Assembly (NCBI GenBank): GCA_009760855.2
Contig: WPIO01000010.1
Coordinates: 9,012,501-9,076,500, forward strand
Reading direction: 5' to 3'
DNA length: 64,000 nt
From: Cristatella mucedo
Taxonomy: Eukaryota; Bryozoa; Phylactolaemata; Cristatellidae
Every line of letters begins with the position of its first letter. The stretch's first letter is position 1. Positions 34,721-49,010 of the stretch are shown in pieces. A model generated the notes under the pieces. That model saw only the letters and a program-made list of their open reading frames with translations. It made no database searches and was not told the origin of the DNA. The translations under genes were made by a program, and so were the position numbers.

Positions 34721-35009
34721 TGCTTACGGTGCTCTGCGAGTGTCTTTTTATAATTAATAATATGCCCGTCGCTTAACTAAGTGAGGCGCAGCATGACTTC
34801 CGGTGGTCACTCTTACTCCAGCAGCTTATCAACACGCCAACTCAGCTGGTCCAGGCGGAAGTGCCGGAGGCGCCGGATGTCAGCGACAGCGAAGGATGTC
34901 GTTAGTGTGGATTGTGGAAAGTGCAAGCTACTCAAATGTCATAGTCGCCCTTTTTAAAAAAGAAACATCGAAGCTCGTAGTCATGTGAATTTCTAGCATT
35001 TCCATTTCA

Positions 35010-35720
35010 ACTTTTTAGGCGATTTTCAAGCTTTGGGATCTTAGCAACTGAATGCACGCTCTCCGGTCTTTTCTAAATTAGTAAGTGGCACAAGCCATAG
35101 CACTTGGGTCAGAATAGTGGGTGGCTGACTGGATGTTTGACTTGAAGCTAATTTAAATTGGTGCCAGAGATTAGTAAAACCAAAAAGTGAGTGACAGGAT
35201 CTTAAACTCGATATGCAGCTTAATAGCCAGCTAAAAAAAATCGAAGAGCTGAAGTGCAGGGTGGCAGCTGCGACTTCCGCAACCGACAGCCTAGCCGCGG
35301 AATTATGTGAAAACTGTTTTAAGCGCGTTATTGAAAGAGCCAGAAAACCTACAAATTATGAATTACAGAAGCCTAGTCGGGATGTCACGTATAAATAAAC
35401 TACCTTAACTATGGTGTCTTTATCCAAGCAAGCCAGAATTTTTGAACTTTTGCTTAGGTGAAGAAGGCAGAATTGACCTTGGAAAGTGATACGTTCGTTT
35501 AGGGGCAAGTCATTTTTATGAGGACATAAGATACCGTGCGGATGCTACAGGGATTATGCTAGCAAAGCTATTTTTGCAGAGTCAGGCTTTCCAGCTTCTA
35601 AGTAACACTTGGTTTGTTCAAGATTAGCGTAAAGTCTTTTTGTCTATCATTCAATTTCATTTAGTTGTATGGCATCCAAGTGCTAATTTCAGTAGTGCTA
35701 CGTAATAAAGCTACGACGGT
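35010..35720 (-). mobile_element. Strongly diverged LINE-B-like copy
   Basis: The order of landmarks matches LINE-B minus copies (caagctttgggatc, aatgcacgctctccgg, aaaaagtgagtgacag, gggatgtcac, tatccaagcaagcc) but identity is low. No open frame remains. It lies head to head with the plus-strand copy that follows. Confidence 0.65.
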
Positions 35721-35789
35721 CGAATAGTGACTGGTCTAAAATATATAAATGCGGCGTGATTTGAATCAGACTTGCTAGAATGTGTTTAA

Positions 35790-35960
35790 TCCATGATATA
35801 CGGTGGTCTTTTCTCGTCCAGCAGACCAGACTTGTGCGGCGTTTTACATAGGTCACTTCATGGTCCTTTGTTGTTCACTATTCCTAGTCTCTTTATACAG
35901 ATATCTGGACCCATTGTGATTAGATATCACTTCTATTCTAGTGATTACAAGCTAAAGTTA
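35790..35960 (+). mobile_element. Relic of a LINE-A-like RT
   Basis: The translation contains HGPLLFTIPSLFIQISGPIV and IRYHFYSSDYKLKL, which lines up with LINE-A LGPLLFSIYTQPLGKVI and YHFYADDTQLYL. The catalytic YADD has become YSSD. Very old fragment. Confidence 0.55.
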
Positions 35961-35989
35961 CTAAATAAACATCCGGAATAAAGTTATAT

Positions 35990-38900
35990 TACTGCTTAAC
36001 TGAATGCTTGTATTGTAGATCTTATTTCTGAAAATGATATTGACCTGCACAACCTAAATGAAACTTGGCTAAAATCGATAAACTGCCTGACAAGTAAAGA
36101 CGCTACCCTAGCTGGTTTCTCATTCTTTCACACCCCTAGATCAATCAAAACTGGAGGTGGAGTGGCTGTTATCGTGCGCTCAAAATTCAACTTCAAGCCA
36201 TTTGCAGGACCCTCGAAGCAGTCTTTTGAATCAATCGTCTTGGTCTCAACCGAAAGCAAGCTACCGATAGTGGCAATGGTCTATCGCACACCAAGTACCA
36301 AATCCTCCTTTATCTCAGATTTCTCAAATCTAATTTTGATTTTGTGTGCAAGAAATCGATCATTCCTCGTTATGGTTAATTTCAACGTTCACTTGGATAA
36401 CTTATCTGACGCATTCAGCATTGAATTTCGGGCATTGACTGACTCGTTGTCTCTTGTGGCCCATGTGCACGGCCCTACTCACATTAAGGGTCACACATTC
36501 GACCAGATTGTCTCATAGAACTGCACTTTTTGTTCACCAGTTATTACCAAATCCTACTTATCTGACCACATGCAGATTCCGTTCAATCTAAAGTGTGTGC
36601 CTGCCTCCTCTAAAATAACCTGTGAATCCCGAAACCTCGAGACCTTTGACATCGATGCTGTCCGTGCGAGAATATCTACTTCACCTCTGCTGTTCAGTCC
36701 TCCCTCCGATCTATCATAATTGGTAGATGGCTACAACACGACACTAGCTGATAGGCTAGACGAGGTTGCACCTCTGACTAAGCACACTGTGCACCCTACG
36801 GCCTATGGTTTACCACAGACATTAAATGAGCCGGGTCTACTAAGCGCAAGCTTGAAAAGCCATACTAAAGATCAGGACTGATTGTCCATGGACAGGCATA
36901 CGAAGACTACTGTAGGTCGTACCAATCGATCCTAGCAAAAGCCAAGTCTAGCTTCTATACAAACATTGTTGAATCACAGATGCAAAATCCAAAAACGCTG
37001 ATGTCGACGATCAGCCATCTCCTTGACCGCTCTCAGATTAGCTTCTTACCTGCTGAGTCTGGTGATGATGTAGCCGATCGCTTCTTTCGATTCTTTGTGC
37101 AGAAGATAGACAAGATCAGGGAGTCCATACCTGCAATGACAACCTTCCCTCTAGAATGCTGCTCCCCGATTCTTGGCTGCACCTCATTGTCTTCACTTAA
37201 GCAGGTCACTAATGATCTCGTATAGAAGTTTATATCCCAATCAAAGAATACAACAAGTCCTCTGGACCCTATTTCCACTGTTCTGCTCCTACGTTGCATT
37301 GATCTGCTGCTGCGATGCATAACTAACATCATTAATATGTCATTAATATGTCATTAGCCTCAGGTCATGCCCCAACACCTTTCAAAAAGGCTGTAGTCAG
37401 GCCACTTCTCAAGAAAGCAAAACTAGACCAAGAGAACTTGAGCAACTACCACCCAGTCTCTCTTCTACCATTCCTATCAAAGACACAGGAACGGGTCGTA
37501 GCGGACCAACTGAACTCATATCTTGAGACTTAAAACCTTGCTAGTAAGTTCCAGTCTGGCTTTAGAGCTAATCACTCCTCAAAGTCAGCATTGCTTAGGA
37601 TGTACAACGACCTACTTGGAAATGCAGACATAGGTAGAGTGTCTCTACTTATTTTGCTCAATCTTTCGGCAGCTTTTGATACTATCGATCACCAGGTTCT
37701 TCGAGAGCGCCTCTCATCTCGCCTGGGCATCACTGACGCTGCTCTACAATGGTTCAGGTCCTGTCTCAGTGGCAGTCTCCAGAGTATTGACGTGAATGGA
37801 TGAAGATCATCCTAGGTACCTCTCAAATATGGGGTACCTCAGGGCTCCGTGCTAGGTCCGGTTCTTTTCACGGTTTATACTCTCCCTCTGGCTGACGTGA
37901 TTGCCATGCACAATCTAAGCTTTCACTTTTATGGGGGAGACACTCAGTTGTACCTTTGATTAGATCGCTCCCAGCCTTCGAGCACCTCAAATTCTCTCAA
38001 ATCACTTGGTGCATGGATTGATGACATCCGCACATGCATGGCAGCAAGTTTTCTAATACTAAACGATGATAAAACTAACTCACTAGTTATGCGTAAACCC
38101 AGTGTGATTCAGAAACTGGAAAGGCTGAAGCTCAAAATTGGCTCTGCCAGCATATCTGCCGTTGAATCAGCTCGAAATCTAATTGTCATGTTCCGAAGTG
38201 ACCTCTCCTTAGACGACCACACCAGCTCCACAAGCACAATCAAGTCTGCCTACCTCTCAGCTACATAATATTACTAAAATTTTTGCTTGTTTAGATAAGA
38301 ATACCACGTCTCAGTTGGTCCATGCATTTGTGACATCCCGTCTTGACTTCTGTAACTCACTGCTTGCTGGCCTACCGGCATGTGCAATCAGGCGATTCCA
38401 GATGGTGCAAAACTAGGCAGCTAGGCTTGTCTGTCGTGAGCGTTGCAGTTGCCATATCACACCACTTCTCACCGACCTGCACTGGCTACCACACAAGCAA
38501 TGGATCGACTTCAAGGTTTCGTCGCTCAGTTTTACGTCACTTCATTCTTTGGGTCCAGCCTATCTCTCAGATCTACTCCCCCACCAGGCCAAGCATCGTA
38601 CCACCCGCTTTTTGGAATCCAACAGGTTACCGATACCTCATAAAAACCTCAAATCCTTTGGAGACCGTGCATTTAGTTCGTATGCTCCCAAGGCCTGGAA
38701 CTCCCTCGCGACTTGCGTAAGAACATCCCCTGACTTGACCAAATTTTAAAAAAAAACTTAAAAGCAGACCTACTTAGGACAGCATTTAGTGGGTCCCTGT
38801 GATTCGTCCTTCATGTGCTTGTGAGTGCTGGCACAGTGCATGCGGCCGCTAACCACATTTGCATGCTGTCCCGGTGCATGTCATCCCTAACCATGTTGTT

Positions 38901-39040
38901 CCTGTTTATCAAGCATGATATTACTCACCATTCAATCGTACTTCCCTTTGCAGCAAAATGGGAACGGCCTTGAAAGAGATTGAGTTCTCCGACGTCGCTT
39001 TATCAAGTGCATTATTATTATTATTATTATTATTACTAGA
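35990..39040 (+). mobile_element. Near-full-length LINE-B (EN + RT), inactive
   Basis: Most complete LINE-B copy. An APE-type endonuclease domain at about 36000-36600 (DLHNLNETWL, GGGVAVIVRSKFNFKPF, SYLSDHMQIPF). RT at 37348-37960: [62 protein letters not shown], then [11 protein letters not shown], where the catalytic YADD is YGGD. The C-terminal region is at 38040-38750 (HITPLL-type, SYAPKAWNSLATCVRTSPDL). 3' UTR, hairpin remnant and (tta)n tail end at about 39040. Many stops and frameshifts. CR1/Jockey-type; the exact clade was not resolved. The 5' end is uncertain. Confidence 0.85.
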
Positions 39041-39059
39041 GATTCGATCCTTGATTTCG

Positions 39060-39830
39060 GTCAATTTTTTTTTTAACTAAATGATGTTCAGAAGAACCTG
39101 TAGTTGGGACACCCAATGCGTGCAACTGAACAAGAAAATTGCTCCCGTCGCTAAGGATCTTTAAGTGTAGAAATTGAACAGCTCATTTTGTCCACCGAGG
39201 ACCAGATGGGCACGATGAGGTTCAAAGTGATGGACAATTCTAGTTAGGTAAGTAGGAGTCATGCCATGGCGGCCCTTATAGATGAGAGTACTAATTTTGC
39301 TCTCTTTATTCATTGATTGACGAAAACCCATAGAAGCTCTGTCAGCAAAGTAGACACTTCGCTAAAACTCAGGGCTTTGTTTAATAGCCTACCGCCATAT
39401 TCATTGGATTCAGCAGAGGAATAAGGGTTTCTCTCAGTAGCCAGACAAAGGCGAATTGCATTAGTTACGCTTAGACAGAACCAGAAATCTATTTGGATTT
39501 CTAGCGACGCTGCTGTTGGCAGTTGCTAGTCTAAGACAAGGATCAAACTTGACAGCTAGATGTGAAAGCAGTCGTCTAAGTGAAGCCTTTAGCATCTTGA
39601 AGTTATCAAAGAGGACACCTTTCCGAGCACATTCTGGCGTTCAAAATACAGCATTATAATTTAAAAGAGCATAGTCATAGAGTCCTGCGGCACGCTTAGG
39701 GTGTCCTATGAGAATCAGCTAGGTGTCATTATAGTTTAGTTTAAGGAATTTAAGAGACTTTCTAGATCGAATCCCTTCAAAGCGAGTATTCAATTTGATC
39801 AGTCTCTGCAGCTTATTTTAGCTTTATTAA
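39060..39830 (-). mobile_element. Diverged LINE-A-like fragment
   Basis: Minus strand. Landmarks parallel the 44000-45415 copy: a tgtgaaagcagtcgtctaagtgaagcc-like segment, cacgcttagggtgtcctatgagaa and gtttaaggaattt. These correspond to the RT thumb and the region after it. No usable reading frame. Confidence 0.6.
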
Positions 39831-39939
39831 TGAGACTAATAAAGCTGGCTGGACTTTGTCAGCAAGGAAAGGAAAGCCGAGTCCGCCGGGCTATACTTAT
39901 CTTTTCCCAGAGTCTCCGAAAAAACTGAGAATAATATAA

Positions 39940-40078
39940 TATAATAGAATTCATGTGTATAGCGCCCAAAGGGAACTTGATCTGTATTCTGGCTCTTCAC
40001 ACGTACTACTGGGCTTGAGCCCACGACCTCGGCCCGACCTTGGTTGGGGCGAGCACTTTATTCACTGTGATAAACCAG
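39940..40078 (-). mobile_element. SINE-A copy, degenerate
   Basis: On the minus strand: ctggtttatcacagtgaataaag, then gtgctcgccccaaccaaggt, B box gtgggctcaagccc and a degenerate 3' hairpin ending gggcgctata. Follows a LINE-A-like fragment. Confidence 0.75.
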
Positions 40079-40615
40079 TGCGGTAGATAAGCAAAAGAAT
40101 GACCAAGTAGGGACACTTTGGCAACTCCCCTGGTCATCCGTCCTCTAGATATGAACTGAGAACCACACATGAACGTGTTAAGCAGTATCGGCTGCATGTG
40201 TACGACTAAACTCGTCCCTCGTCCCTCGTCTGCAAGACTTATCATTGGGCTAAAGCGTACAAATAGATGCTGACAATGCTGCTTTCGGTCCAGCTCGCTT
40301 CGACTATACCACCTTTGTTTCACTATACTATAATGAAGCAGCAGCGACGCTTGATTATTCATGTTGAGTTTGTGAACTCAGAAAAAAGCTCATACCTATA
40401 ATAGTGGCATGTAGCTGTTGTTCGCCGAAATATGGCCGAAACGATGCAAATTTCTGCCGCTATGCTGACGGCCAAACAAGGACGCTGCATCTGGTAAGGT
40501 TCGCAAGTGTACGCGTCACAGGAGATCTCGTGATTGCTTACAACCACTGCGTTCAGGGTGGCCGATAGGGACATCATCCTGAAATTCCTAGTCAAAGAGG
40601 ACTACTAGTTCTCTC
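40079..40615. other. Unassigned interval
   Basis: Open frames up to 118 codons on the minus strand (40006-40362) overlap the SINE and have no motif. Nothing recognised. Confidence 0.35.
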
Positions 40616-40619
40616 GACA

Positions 40620-41805
40620 ATATACCCATTGTCCTACTTCAACTATGCATAAATATACTGCTTCCATGCATAACTAATATAATAAATATTTCCATAGCTT
40701 CAGGTCATGTCCCTGCATCTTTCAAGAAGGGTGTTTTAGGACACTACTTTAAAAAGCAGAATTAGATAAAGAGAACTTAAGTAACTTCCGTCCGGTCTCC
40801 CTACTTCCGCCCCTTTCTAAGAACGAGTAGTGGCAGGCCAGCTAAACGTACATTGGACTTTCTAACCTAGCAAGTAAGTTCCAGTCTTTTTTAGAGCTAA
40901 TCGCTCCAAAGAGTTGGGATTGCTTAAGATTTATAATGCATTTCGCAAGAATGCAGACTTGTGTAAAGTCTCTGCACTTATTTTGCTTGATCTCGGGTCA
41001 CAGTATTACTCTGGTCCAGGTCATACCTCAGAGGGAGACTCAAGAATATTGATGTAAACGGGCAAATGTCGTCCAAGGAACTAATAAAATAAGGGACTCA
41101 GTACTTGGTCTGCTTATTTTCCCAATGTGTAATGCGCCTTTTACCGACGTGATCGCCAAGCACAATCTAGGCTTTCGCACCCGTGCAGATGGCTGTCAGT
41201 TGTACCTTTGCTTAGATCCTGCTCAGCCCTCCCCACAACTATTTCTCTGAACGCTCTTTCTGTTAGTATAGCTGATATCCGGCACTTAAATGACTGCGGA
41301 AATTTCTCAAATCAAAGGGCAATAAAACCAATTTACTAGTTACAGGCAAGCCAAGTGTGACTTATAAATTGGAAATAGTAGCGCTCTAAATCCACTCTGG
41401 CAGCATGTCTCATGTTGCATCTACACACAATCAGGTGTCCTGTTCCAAAGTGATGCTTCACTAAACGACCACATTAGCTCCAACCTGAAACTCACTCCTG
41501 ACTGTTGCCACGACATCCCCTGACATTAAAAAATTTTAAAAATGCTATTAAAAAGACCTGTTTTTCAAAGCATTGTTTGGGTCTTGTGATCCTTTCTTTG
41601 TGTTCTAATTTGTGCTGACACTGTGCGTGCTACCACATTTACAAGTAGATTATGTGCATGAAACCTCCAAACCAATTGTGCTTGTTGACATTGTGCACAT
41701 TTTCACAAACTTTAATATTTAATTGCAGTGCATTTAAGGTGCCTACAAAGATATGATTTCTTTGGGTTCTATATAAATGTGTTCTTAATATTATTATTGT
41801 AAGTT
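40620..41805 (+). mobile_element. Degenerate LINE-B copy
   Basis: Plus strand with RT landmarks at the DNA level (gcttcaggtcatgtccctgc, tttcaagaagg, cgtccggtctccctacttcc, acttattttgcttgatctc), then 3' UTR and a short (tatta) tail at about 41790. Internal deletions and no open frame. Confidence 0.75.
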
Positions 41806-42044
41806 ATATCGTAATACTTGGATTAGTTTACCAATAACTAGAAAATCTTATCCCTTAAAATGTCTCTCGACACTATTCCATACTGCCACTAGTTCGCACC
41901 ACACTTACTGTCTACGAATTCGCTTATAGGTAATCAACGAGCTCATTTTGGTGTATAGTTTATCAGCCCTATCGCGATTGATTTTCTTCTTAGTTGCTGA
42001 ATTTTCGACTTTCGTTACTTCCCTCATTTGAGCTTTTGCCTTTC

Positions 42045-42835
42045 CGCTACATAGGGTTGCTAAAATATTCTGGCTCGTTTAGATAGGGATACCACAGCTA
42101 TATTGGTCCATGCATTTGTGACATCCCGTCTTCACTTATGTAACTCGGTGGCTGCTGGTCTAACGGCCTGTGCAAGCAGGTGGTCACACCTGGCGCAAAA
42201 CTTTGCAGCTAGGTTTGTGTGCCGTGAGCGTCGCAGTTGCCACATCACATCACTTTTAACTTACCTGCACTGGCTCCCTGTCAAGCAATACATCGACTTC
42301 AAGATTTGTTTGCTCAGTTTAAGGTCCCTTTATTCTTTGGCTCCAGCATACCTATCAGGTCTACTCGCCCACCAGGCTAAGCATCGTACCACCCGCTTTT
42401 AGGAATCTAACTGCTTACGCATGCCTCGTAACAACCTCAGATCCTTCAGAGACCGTACCTTTAGTTCGTATGGTCCAAAAGCCTGGAAATCACTCTAGAC
42501 TTTCGTTTCTACAACTCCTGACTTGCCCACATTTAAAAAGAACTAAAAATGCATCTACTTATGACAGCATTTAGTGGGTCTCAGCGGTTCACCCTTTATC
42601 TGCTCATGGGTGCTGACACTATGCTTGTTGCCATTAGCGATACTTGCATGCTGACCCTGTGCATTTCATCCATAACCATGTTATTCTTGTTGTTTACTGA
42701 GCATGACACAACAAACCATTCGATCGGGTCTCCTTTACAGCAAAGCTAAAGTGCCAAAGCAATATTGAGTTCTCTGAGGGCACCATGACAAGATTATTAT
42801 TATTATTATTATTATTATTATTGTTATTGCTAATG
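42045..42835 (+). mobile_element. LINE-B 3' copy
   Basis: Plus frame 42103-42402 encodes [39 protein letters not shown] and LAPAYLSGLLAHQAKHRTTR, a well-preserved C-terminal region. 3' UTR follows, with a hairpin variant (aaagtgcc paired with ggcac) and a (tta)n tail at 42796-42830. 5'-truncated. Confidence 0.85.
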
Positions 42836-43678
42836 AATTGACTCTAAATTATTTATAAAAATGTATCATACAAATGCAATAGCATAGCAGTATTTTCAGT
42901 CGCTACAAGAGAAATTCACGAGTATAGATTTGTAAGATGTAATTAGCTTCCCAGTATATAGTGTATATAGCATCTAATTACTTAATTAGAATCGCTACTG
43001 GATAAGGATTAAGTGACCATGATGGGATTATAGCTTCGATAACTAGAACACTGCTAAAACACGCCTACCGGTTTTTGGTGTGCTTGCTCTCGGGGCTCTG
43101 GGTGTTGCTGTTCTGTCGGGTGAGGAGAAGCCGCTAAGGATCTTTTTTTCTTCTGTGGTCAGTTATTTCAAAACCTTTAAAAATGAATGTTTTACTCTTC
43201 GCTTCATCTGTATGTGCTGACTTTTATGAGAACTTTCTTGACACTGGCGGTATGGGGAATTTAACCAAATTTATTAAATCTATATGATCGCAGTGATTAT
43301 TGTGTCGAGTCTTTTGTCAAGCGCTCTGAGAGAGCCTAACATCAATTCGGACACTTACAGCTGACTGCAAGAAAAGCAAGAACCAATAGTTACCGAAAAA
43401 TAAGGTATGCTGCTCCGGCAAGCATCCATAGGTGCACAGTTTGCGTTTCATAAAAATGATCGTGGGAAACGATCGTTTTGATTGTGGGCTACTAAAACCC
43501 AATCGAGCGTTCGCATATAGGTAAAGAATGCCCAGAGCTCAGATGTGAAACCAATTCATGTGTGTAGGTTGAAGCAAGAATGTGTGTTGTGCTGAGAGTT
43601 TAGCTGTGAAACACAATTCAGGTAACGAGGCTAGAGCAAGAGAATTGAAGAACCTAAAGGTGACTGCTAGAATCTTGA

Positions 43679-43680
<2 letters not shown>
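42836..43680. other. Unassigned interval
   Basis: No recognised gene or repeat family. Confidence 0.35.

Positions 43681-43720
<40 letters not shown>
43681..43720. repeat. (AT)n/(GT)n microsatellite
   Basis: AT dinucleotide to about 43714, then GT up to the SINE start. Confidence 0.95.
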
Positions 43721-43724
<4 letters not shown>

Positions 43725-43861
43725 TTGGTCTAGCGATTAAGGTGCTCGCCCTGACTAAGATCTGACTGAGGTCGTAGGCTCGAGCCCGAGGCAAATGTGA
43801 AGCGCGTGAATAGAGATTAAGTTATCTTGGGGCGCTATAAAAATGAAATATATTATTATTG
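43721..43861 (+). mobile_element. SINE-A copy
   Basis: Head tttggtctagcgattaaggt (A box) and gtaggctcgagcccg (B box); 3' hairpin region gcgcgtgaatagagattaag ... tcttggggcgct, followed by an AT-rich tail. Lies between two dinucleotide repeats. Confidence 0.85.
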
Positions 43862-43864
43862 TAA

Positions 43865-45415
<1,551 letters not shown>

Positions 45416-45566
45416 CAAAAGCGATTTACAAAAGGGCAAATGAGAGTTACCAAACATGAGATAGACGTTACCAGGGAGAGACTGACATGAGCACAAGGCT
45501 TAAGGACTTATAGGAATAGGGAGGGGGAAGTGGAGAGAGCGATATATAGAGAAAGGGAGGGAGGAT

Positions 45567-45569
<3 letters not shown>

Positions 45570-45652
<83 letters not shown>
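45570..45652. repeat. (GA)n microsatellite
   Basis: About 80 bases of pure GA. Confidence 0.95.
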
Positions 45653-45654
<2 letters not shown>

Positions 45655-45780
45655 CAACAGAGATAGAGAATAGAGAGATAAAAGGGAAGAGGTCCGCAAA
45701 GAGAGGAGAGAAGGAGAAATCGAGAGATAGACCTGTACGGGTATAAGTAAAAAGAAGGTAGAAATACTATTGAAATAGAG

Positions 45781-46149
45781 TGTTGCGTGTTCCTGTTGCT
45801 TCTCGGCCACTGGTGTGTGCTCGCGGCTAGTGGTTGGCGGTTGGCTCAGTGCGGCCTTTCATGTGGGCGGGGGTTTGGGCGGTTGGCTCAGTGCGGCCTT
45901 TCATGTGGGGGGGGGGGGGGGTTTGGGCGGTTGGCTCGGTGCAGCCTTTCATGTGGGCATGTGGCCCACCACGGTGGCTCACCACGGATGCACTCCCTTA
46001 TCTGTGGTGAGTCAGCCTCTAGCTCATATATGTACCCGCTGGGTGAATAAAGGGAGTCTCGTTCACCGCTCACGTTCGCCTGCTCGTGTCTTCGTGTCTC
46101 CGTGAGACTCCACTAACGCGTCTGCAACCGGGGACACAGTGACATAACA
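45781..46149 (+). mobile_element. Candidate solo LTR
   Basis: Begins TGTTGCG and ends CATAACA, so termini are TGTT/AACA. AGAG flanks both sides (45777-45780 and 46150-46153), though the area is GA-rich. Inside are a TATA-like catatatg at about 46025 and AATAAA at 46046-46051 near the 3' half, as expected for U3-R-U5. No internal gag-pol lies on either side, hence solo. The U3 part carries G-rich tandem repeats (45838-45960). Inference from structure only. Confidence 0.5.
45838..45960 (+). repeat. 42-48 bp G-rich tandem repeat, three units
   Basis: Units start at 45838, 45880 and 45928, each cggttggctc.gtgc.gcc followed by tttcatgtggg; they differ in the length of a G run (13-15 G in unit two). 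Lies inside the candidate LTR. Confidence 0.9.
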
Positions 46150-46404
46150 AGAGACATGGAGACAGAGAGAGTGAGAGAGACAGAGATTGGAAAAATTGGA
46201 AAACAGAGTATGGGATAGAAAAGGTAAAGACAGTGACGAAGAGAGGTCAGACAAGAAGAAGATAGGTGCAGAGATCTACACTGTTATATGCAGATGCAAA
46301 CTTGAATACACCAGGACAAGTATATAAGCATAACAAAATCAAACAAGTACCATGCTTAGGCCAGAATGCTAACGCATACGATATATGCACTGAATCACGA
46401 ACAG
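46150..46404. other. GA-rich and unassigned sequence
   Basis: Purine-rich stretch after the LTR; nothing recognised. Confidence 0.3.
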
Positions 46405-46806
46405 GTAATAATAATAATAATAACAATAATTCACTTGATAAAGCGCCCTCAGAGAACTTAATCTCTCTCTAGGCACTTTACATTTGCTGCAAAGTGGAAT
46501 GCAGTTAAATGGTAAGTAAAACCATGCTTGAAAAACATACAAAATGAATAATATGGTTAGGGGTGACATGCACAGGGTCAGCATGCAAATGTGATTAGTG
46601 GCAGCGTGCACAGTGTCAGCACGCATAAGCACATCAAAGACGAATCACAGGGACCCGCTAAATGCTGTCCTAAATAGGTGTGTTTTTAGGTTCCTTTTAA
46701 ATGTGGTCAGGTCAGGGGATGTTCTGACGAAGGTCGGGAGGGAGTTCCAGGCTGTGGGAGCATACGAACTATATGCACGGTCTCCAAAGGATTTAAGGTT
46801 AGGCAC
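46405..46806 (-). mobile_element. LINE-B 3' UTR copy
   Basis: (aat)n tail complement at 46405-46430, hairpin (gataaagcgccctcagaga), then 3' UTR to the end of the coding region (ggtctccaaaggattta at about 46780). Minus strand, 5'-truncated, well preserved. Confidence 0.85.
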
Positions 46807-46929
46807 TTAAAGCACACATAAACAAGAAAGCAAGTTTTCTAGTGCGTGAAAAGGCTGAGCAGAACAGATCGATCTTTACCTGTAACTTACAGGATGCAAG
46901 GCAATTTAAATTAGCGACGGAAGCAGGAA

Positions 46930-47420
46930 GAGGGTTCTAGAATTTTCTTTTAGTATATACGAACTGCAGACCTGACAGTCCAAAGGTGTCCACGTGGTTC
47001 AAGCGATGGCCAGACGGGAGGAAGCCGAGAGCGAATTTTGACAGAGCACAGTCTGATAAATGGGTCAGTATGCTGGAGAAAGAGAGGCATGCGAGCTGAA
47101 GGTCAGACAGACGCGATTTGATGCTTGCTATGCCTAAAGTCAATTTGAAGCTCAATTCAATTGGATGCTAGTGATGCGAAAACAGAAGCGGTGTGATTTA
47201 GCAGCTCCGTCATTGACGACAGACCAGAGAAGCTGTTGAGCTTAGCACCGGCTTCAGACGACTAAGGGTACAGGCCGGAAATTCTGAATAAAGGGAATTA
47301 CGTAAGTGGGAGCCCAATGTCACAAACGCGTGAACTAACTTCACTGTAATACTCTTACATAAGAAGGCCCTGATCTTGGTGATTTTTCTTGGCTGAAACT
47401 TGCCAGCGAAGGCCAAGTGC
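46930..47420 (-). mobile_element. Related but distinct LINE fragment
   Basis: Minus frame 47210-47416 reads VKLVHAFVTLGSHLRNSLYS and FPACTLSRLKPV, which parallels the [25 protein letters not shown] block, but flanking sequence differs. Probably a sister family or a very old copy. Confidence 0.55.
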
Positions 47421-48904
47421 TAATCCAATGACTAGTCAGTATCGCATGGCATGCTGAAATAACTGGAAGACGTGACTGGAGTGATAATTTATCAAAGTTA
47501 TTGGTCTTTCAAAAATCTACGGATATTGATTAGGAATTTCCTAAGCACTCCAGTCTGAAAAGACAAAAAACTAGACGTCGTGTTGCCTTATTCAGTGCAT
47601 GGCCTCCTCGAAATATTGCTCAGGAATTACGATTGCATTTTTTGAGATGGCATTGTCAACGCATAGATGCTGAAAGGGCGATTGATGTCAAAAGGATTTA
47701 TCAATGCATAAAAATAAAAAATGCTGCAGATCAAATAGTATGCTAACCTTAGTTTGCCACGAAAATATCAATTTTTAAAATAAATAAATGCAGGCTTAAA
47801 ATTATCACTTGCATAAAGCCAGCCCATTTTGTAAGCACGTGAAAGCGAGGAACTTGAAATTAAATTTTTTATAAGTACGAAAACGTTGAATGTGTGACTT
47901 AAACCTGTATTGCAATTTCTTTTATTGAAGCTGTAAGTTTCTGAAAACTCGGCCGAAGAATTGTGGAAAGTCTCTTGAAAGCCAAAACAGGCAGTTAATA
48001 AATAACGTGCTTGCCACGCCTGTGACTTATTATGCTTAGCTACCTGCTCTCTACCACTTATTATACATTCAAACGTTTAGGTGGTATTTGATTAGTGAAA
48101 ATATTGAATGCGAACGGCGAGCCCAGCGATTAGAAGCCATTAGCAGATGCGCAGAAGAATTTACTTTGCCACCAAGTTTGCCCCATCGGTAGTTGCGGAA
48201 CTACGTGACCGCATGAGTAGTACGTGTAGTATCTATGTATGTATGTATGTGTAGTATATATGTAGTATGTAGTAGTAGGTGTGGGGTTTAAGACCTAGAC
48301 GCCGCGAAAGCCTCAAGCTGACGTCGCGTTAAATGGTTAAACTCATTGACTGGACACGCATAGGAGAATTGGCGCAACTCTCAACGATTCAGCGATTTCC
48401 AATCCGGACCTTGCAAAAATTGTCCCGACAAAGACCTTTGGCTCGATATTTGCATCCAGTTTCCCATCGCTAGATAGCAGGCATTCGATAAGGGGCTGGC
48501 AGCCTACGCGGTGTGGATGCAACAAATTAATGCAACCACCTGTAATACACAGTAGATTAGCCAACATTGATAGGAGTCGGCCATAAGAAGCTCAAATTCC
48601 GTGTGAACATAGTAGTAAACCGTCTTTAAAATGTACCCAACGGCTTTCATGTCATTGCGCTTGGGCGTTCTGCTGCACACAAGCTGTGAATACTATACAA
48701 ACTACCACAATCCACATCAATTCACCGCAATTTACTTTAATCAATCGCGAATATACTATAAATCGCCTGAGCGAAGCTCGAACTTGAATTGCATGTTGTT
48801 ATTTGCTTCATTGATGATTATCTACAAAACATCACGCCATTGCTCGCTTTCGTTCTTATGGAATTACCTACAAATGACTGCAGTGGCCTGCGGCAATTAC
48901 CTCT
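47421..48904. other. Unassigned interval
   Basis: No recognised gene. A short (GTAT)n tract lies at about 48233-48255. Frames up to about 93 codons have no motif. Confidence 0.35.
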
Positions 48905-49010
48905 TAATATAATAATAATAATAGCACAGAAATAATAATAAATTTGCAAATCGCCCTCAGAGAACTGAATCTCTTTCTAAGAACTCTACAGATGCTCTAA
49001 TATTGCGGTG
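48905..49010 (-). mobile_element. LINE-B 3' terminal scrap
   Basis: (aat)n, then aatcgccctcagagaactgaatctctttct, the LINE-B hairpin region; about 100 bases only. Confidence 0.7.
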
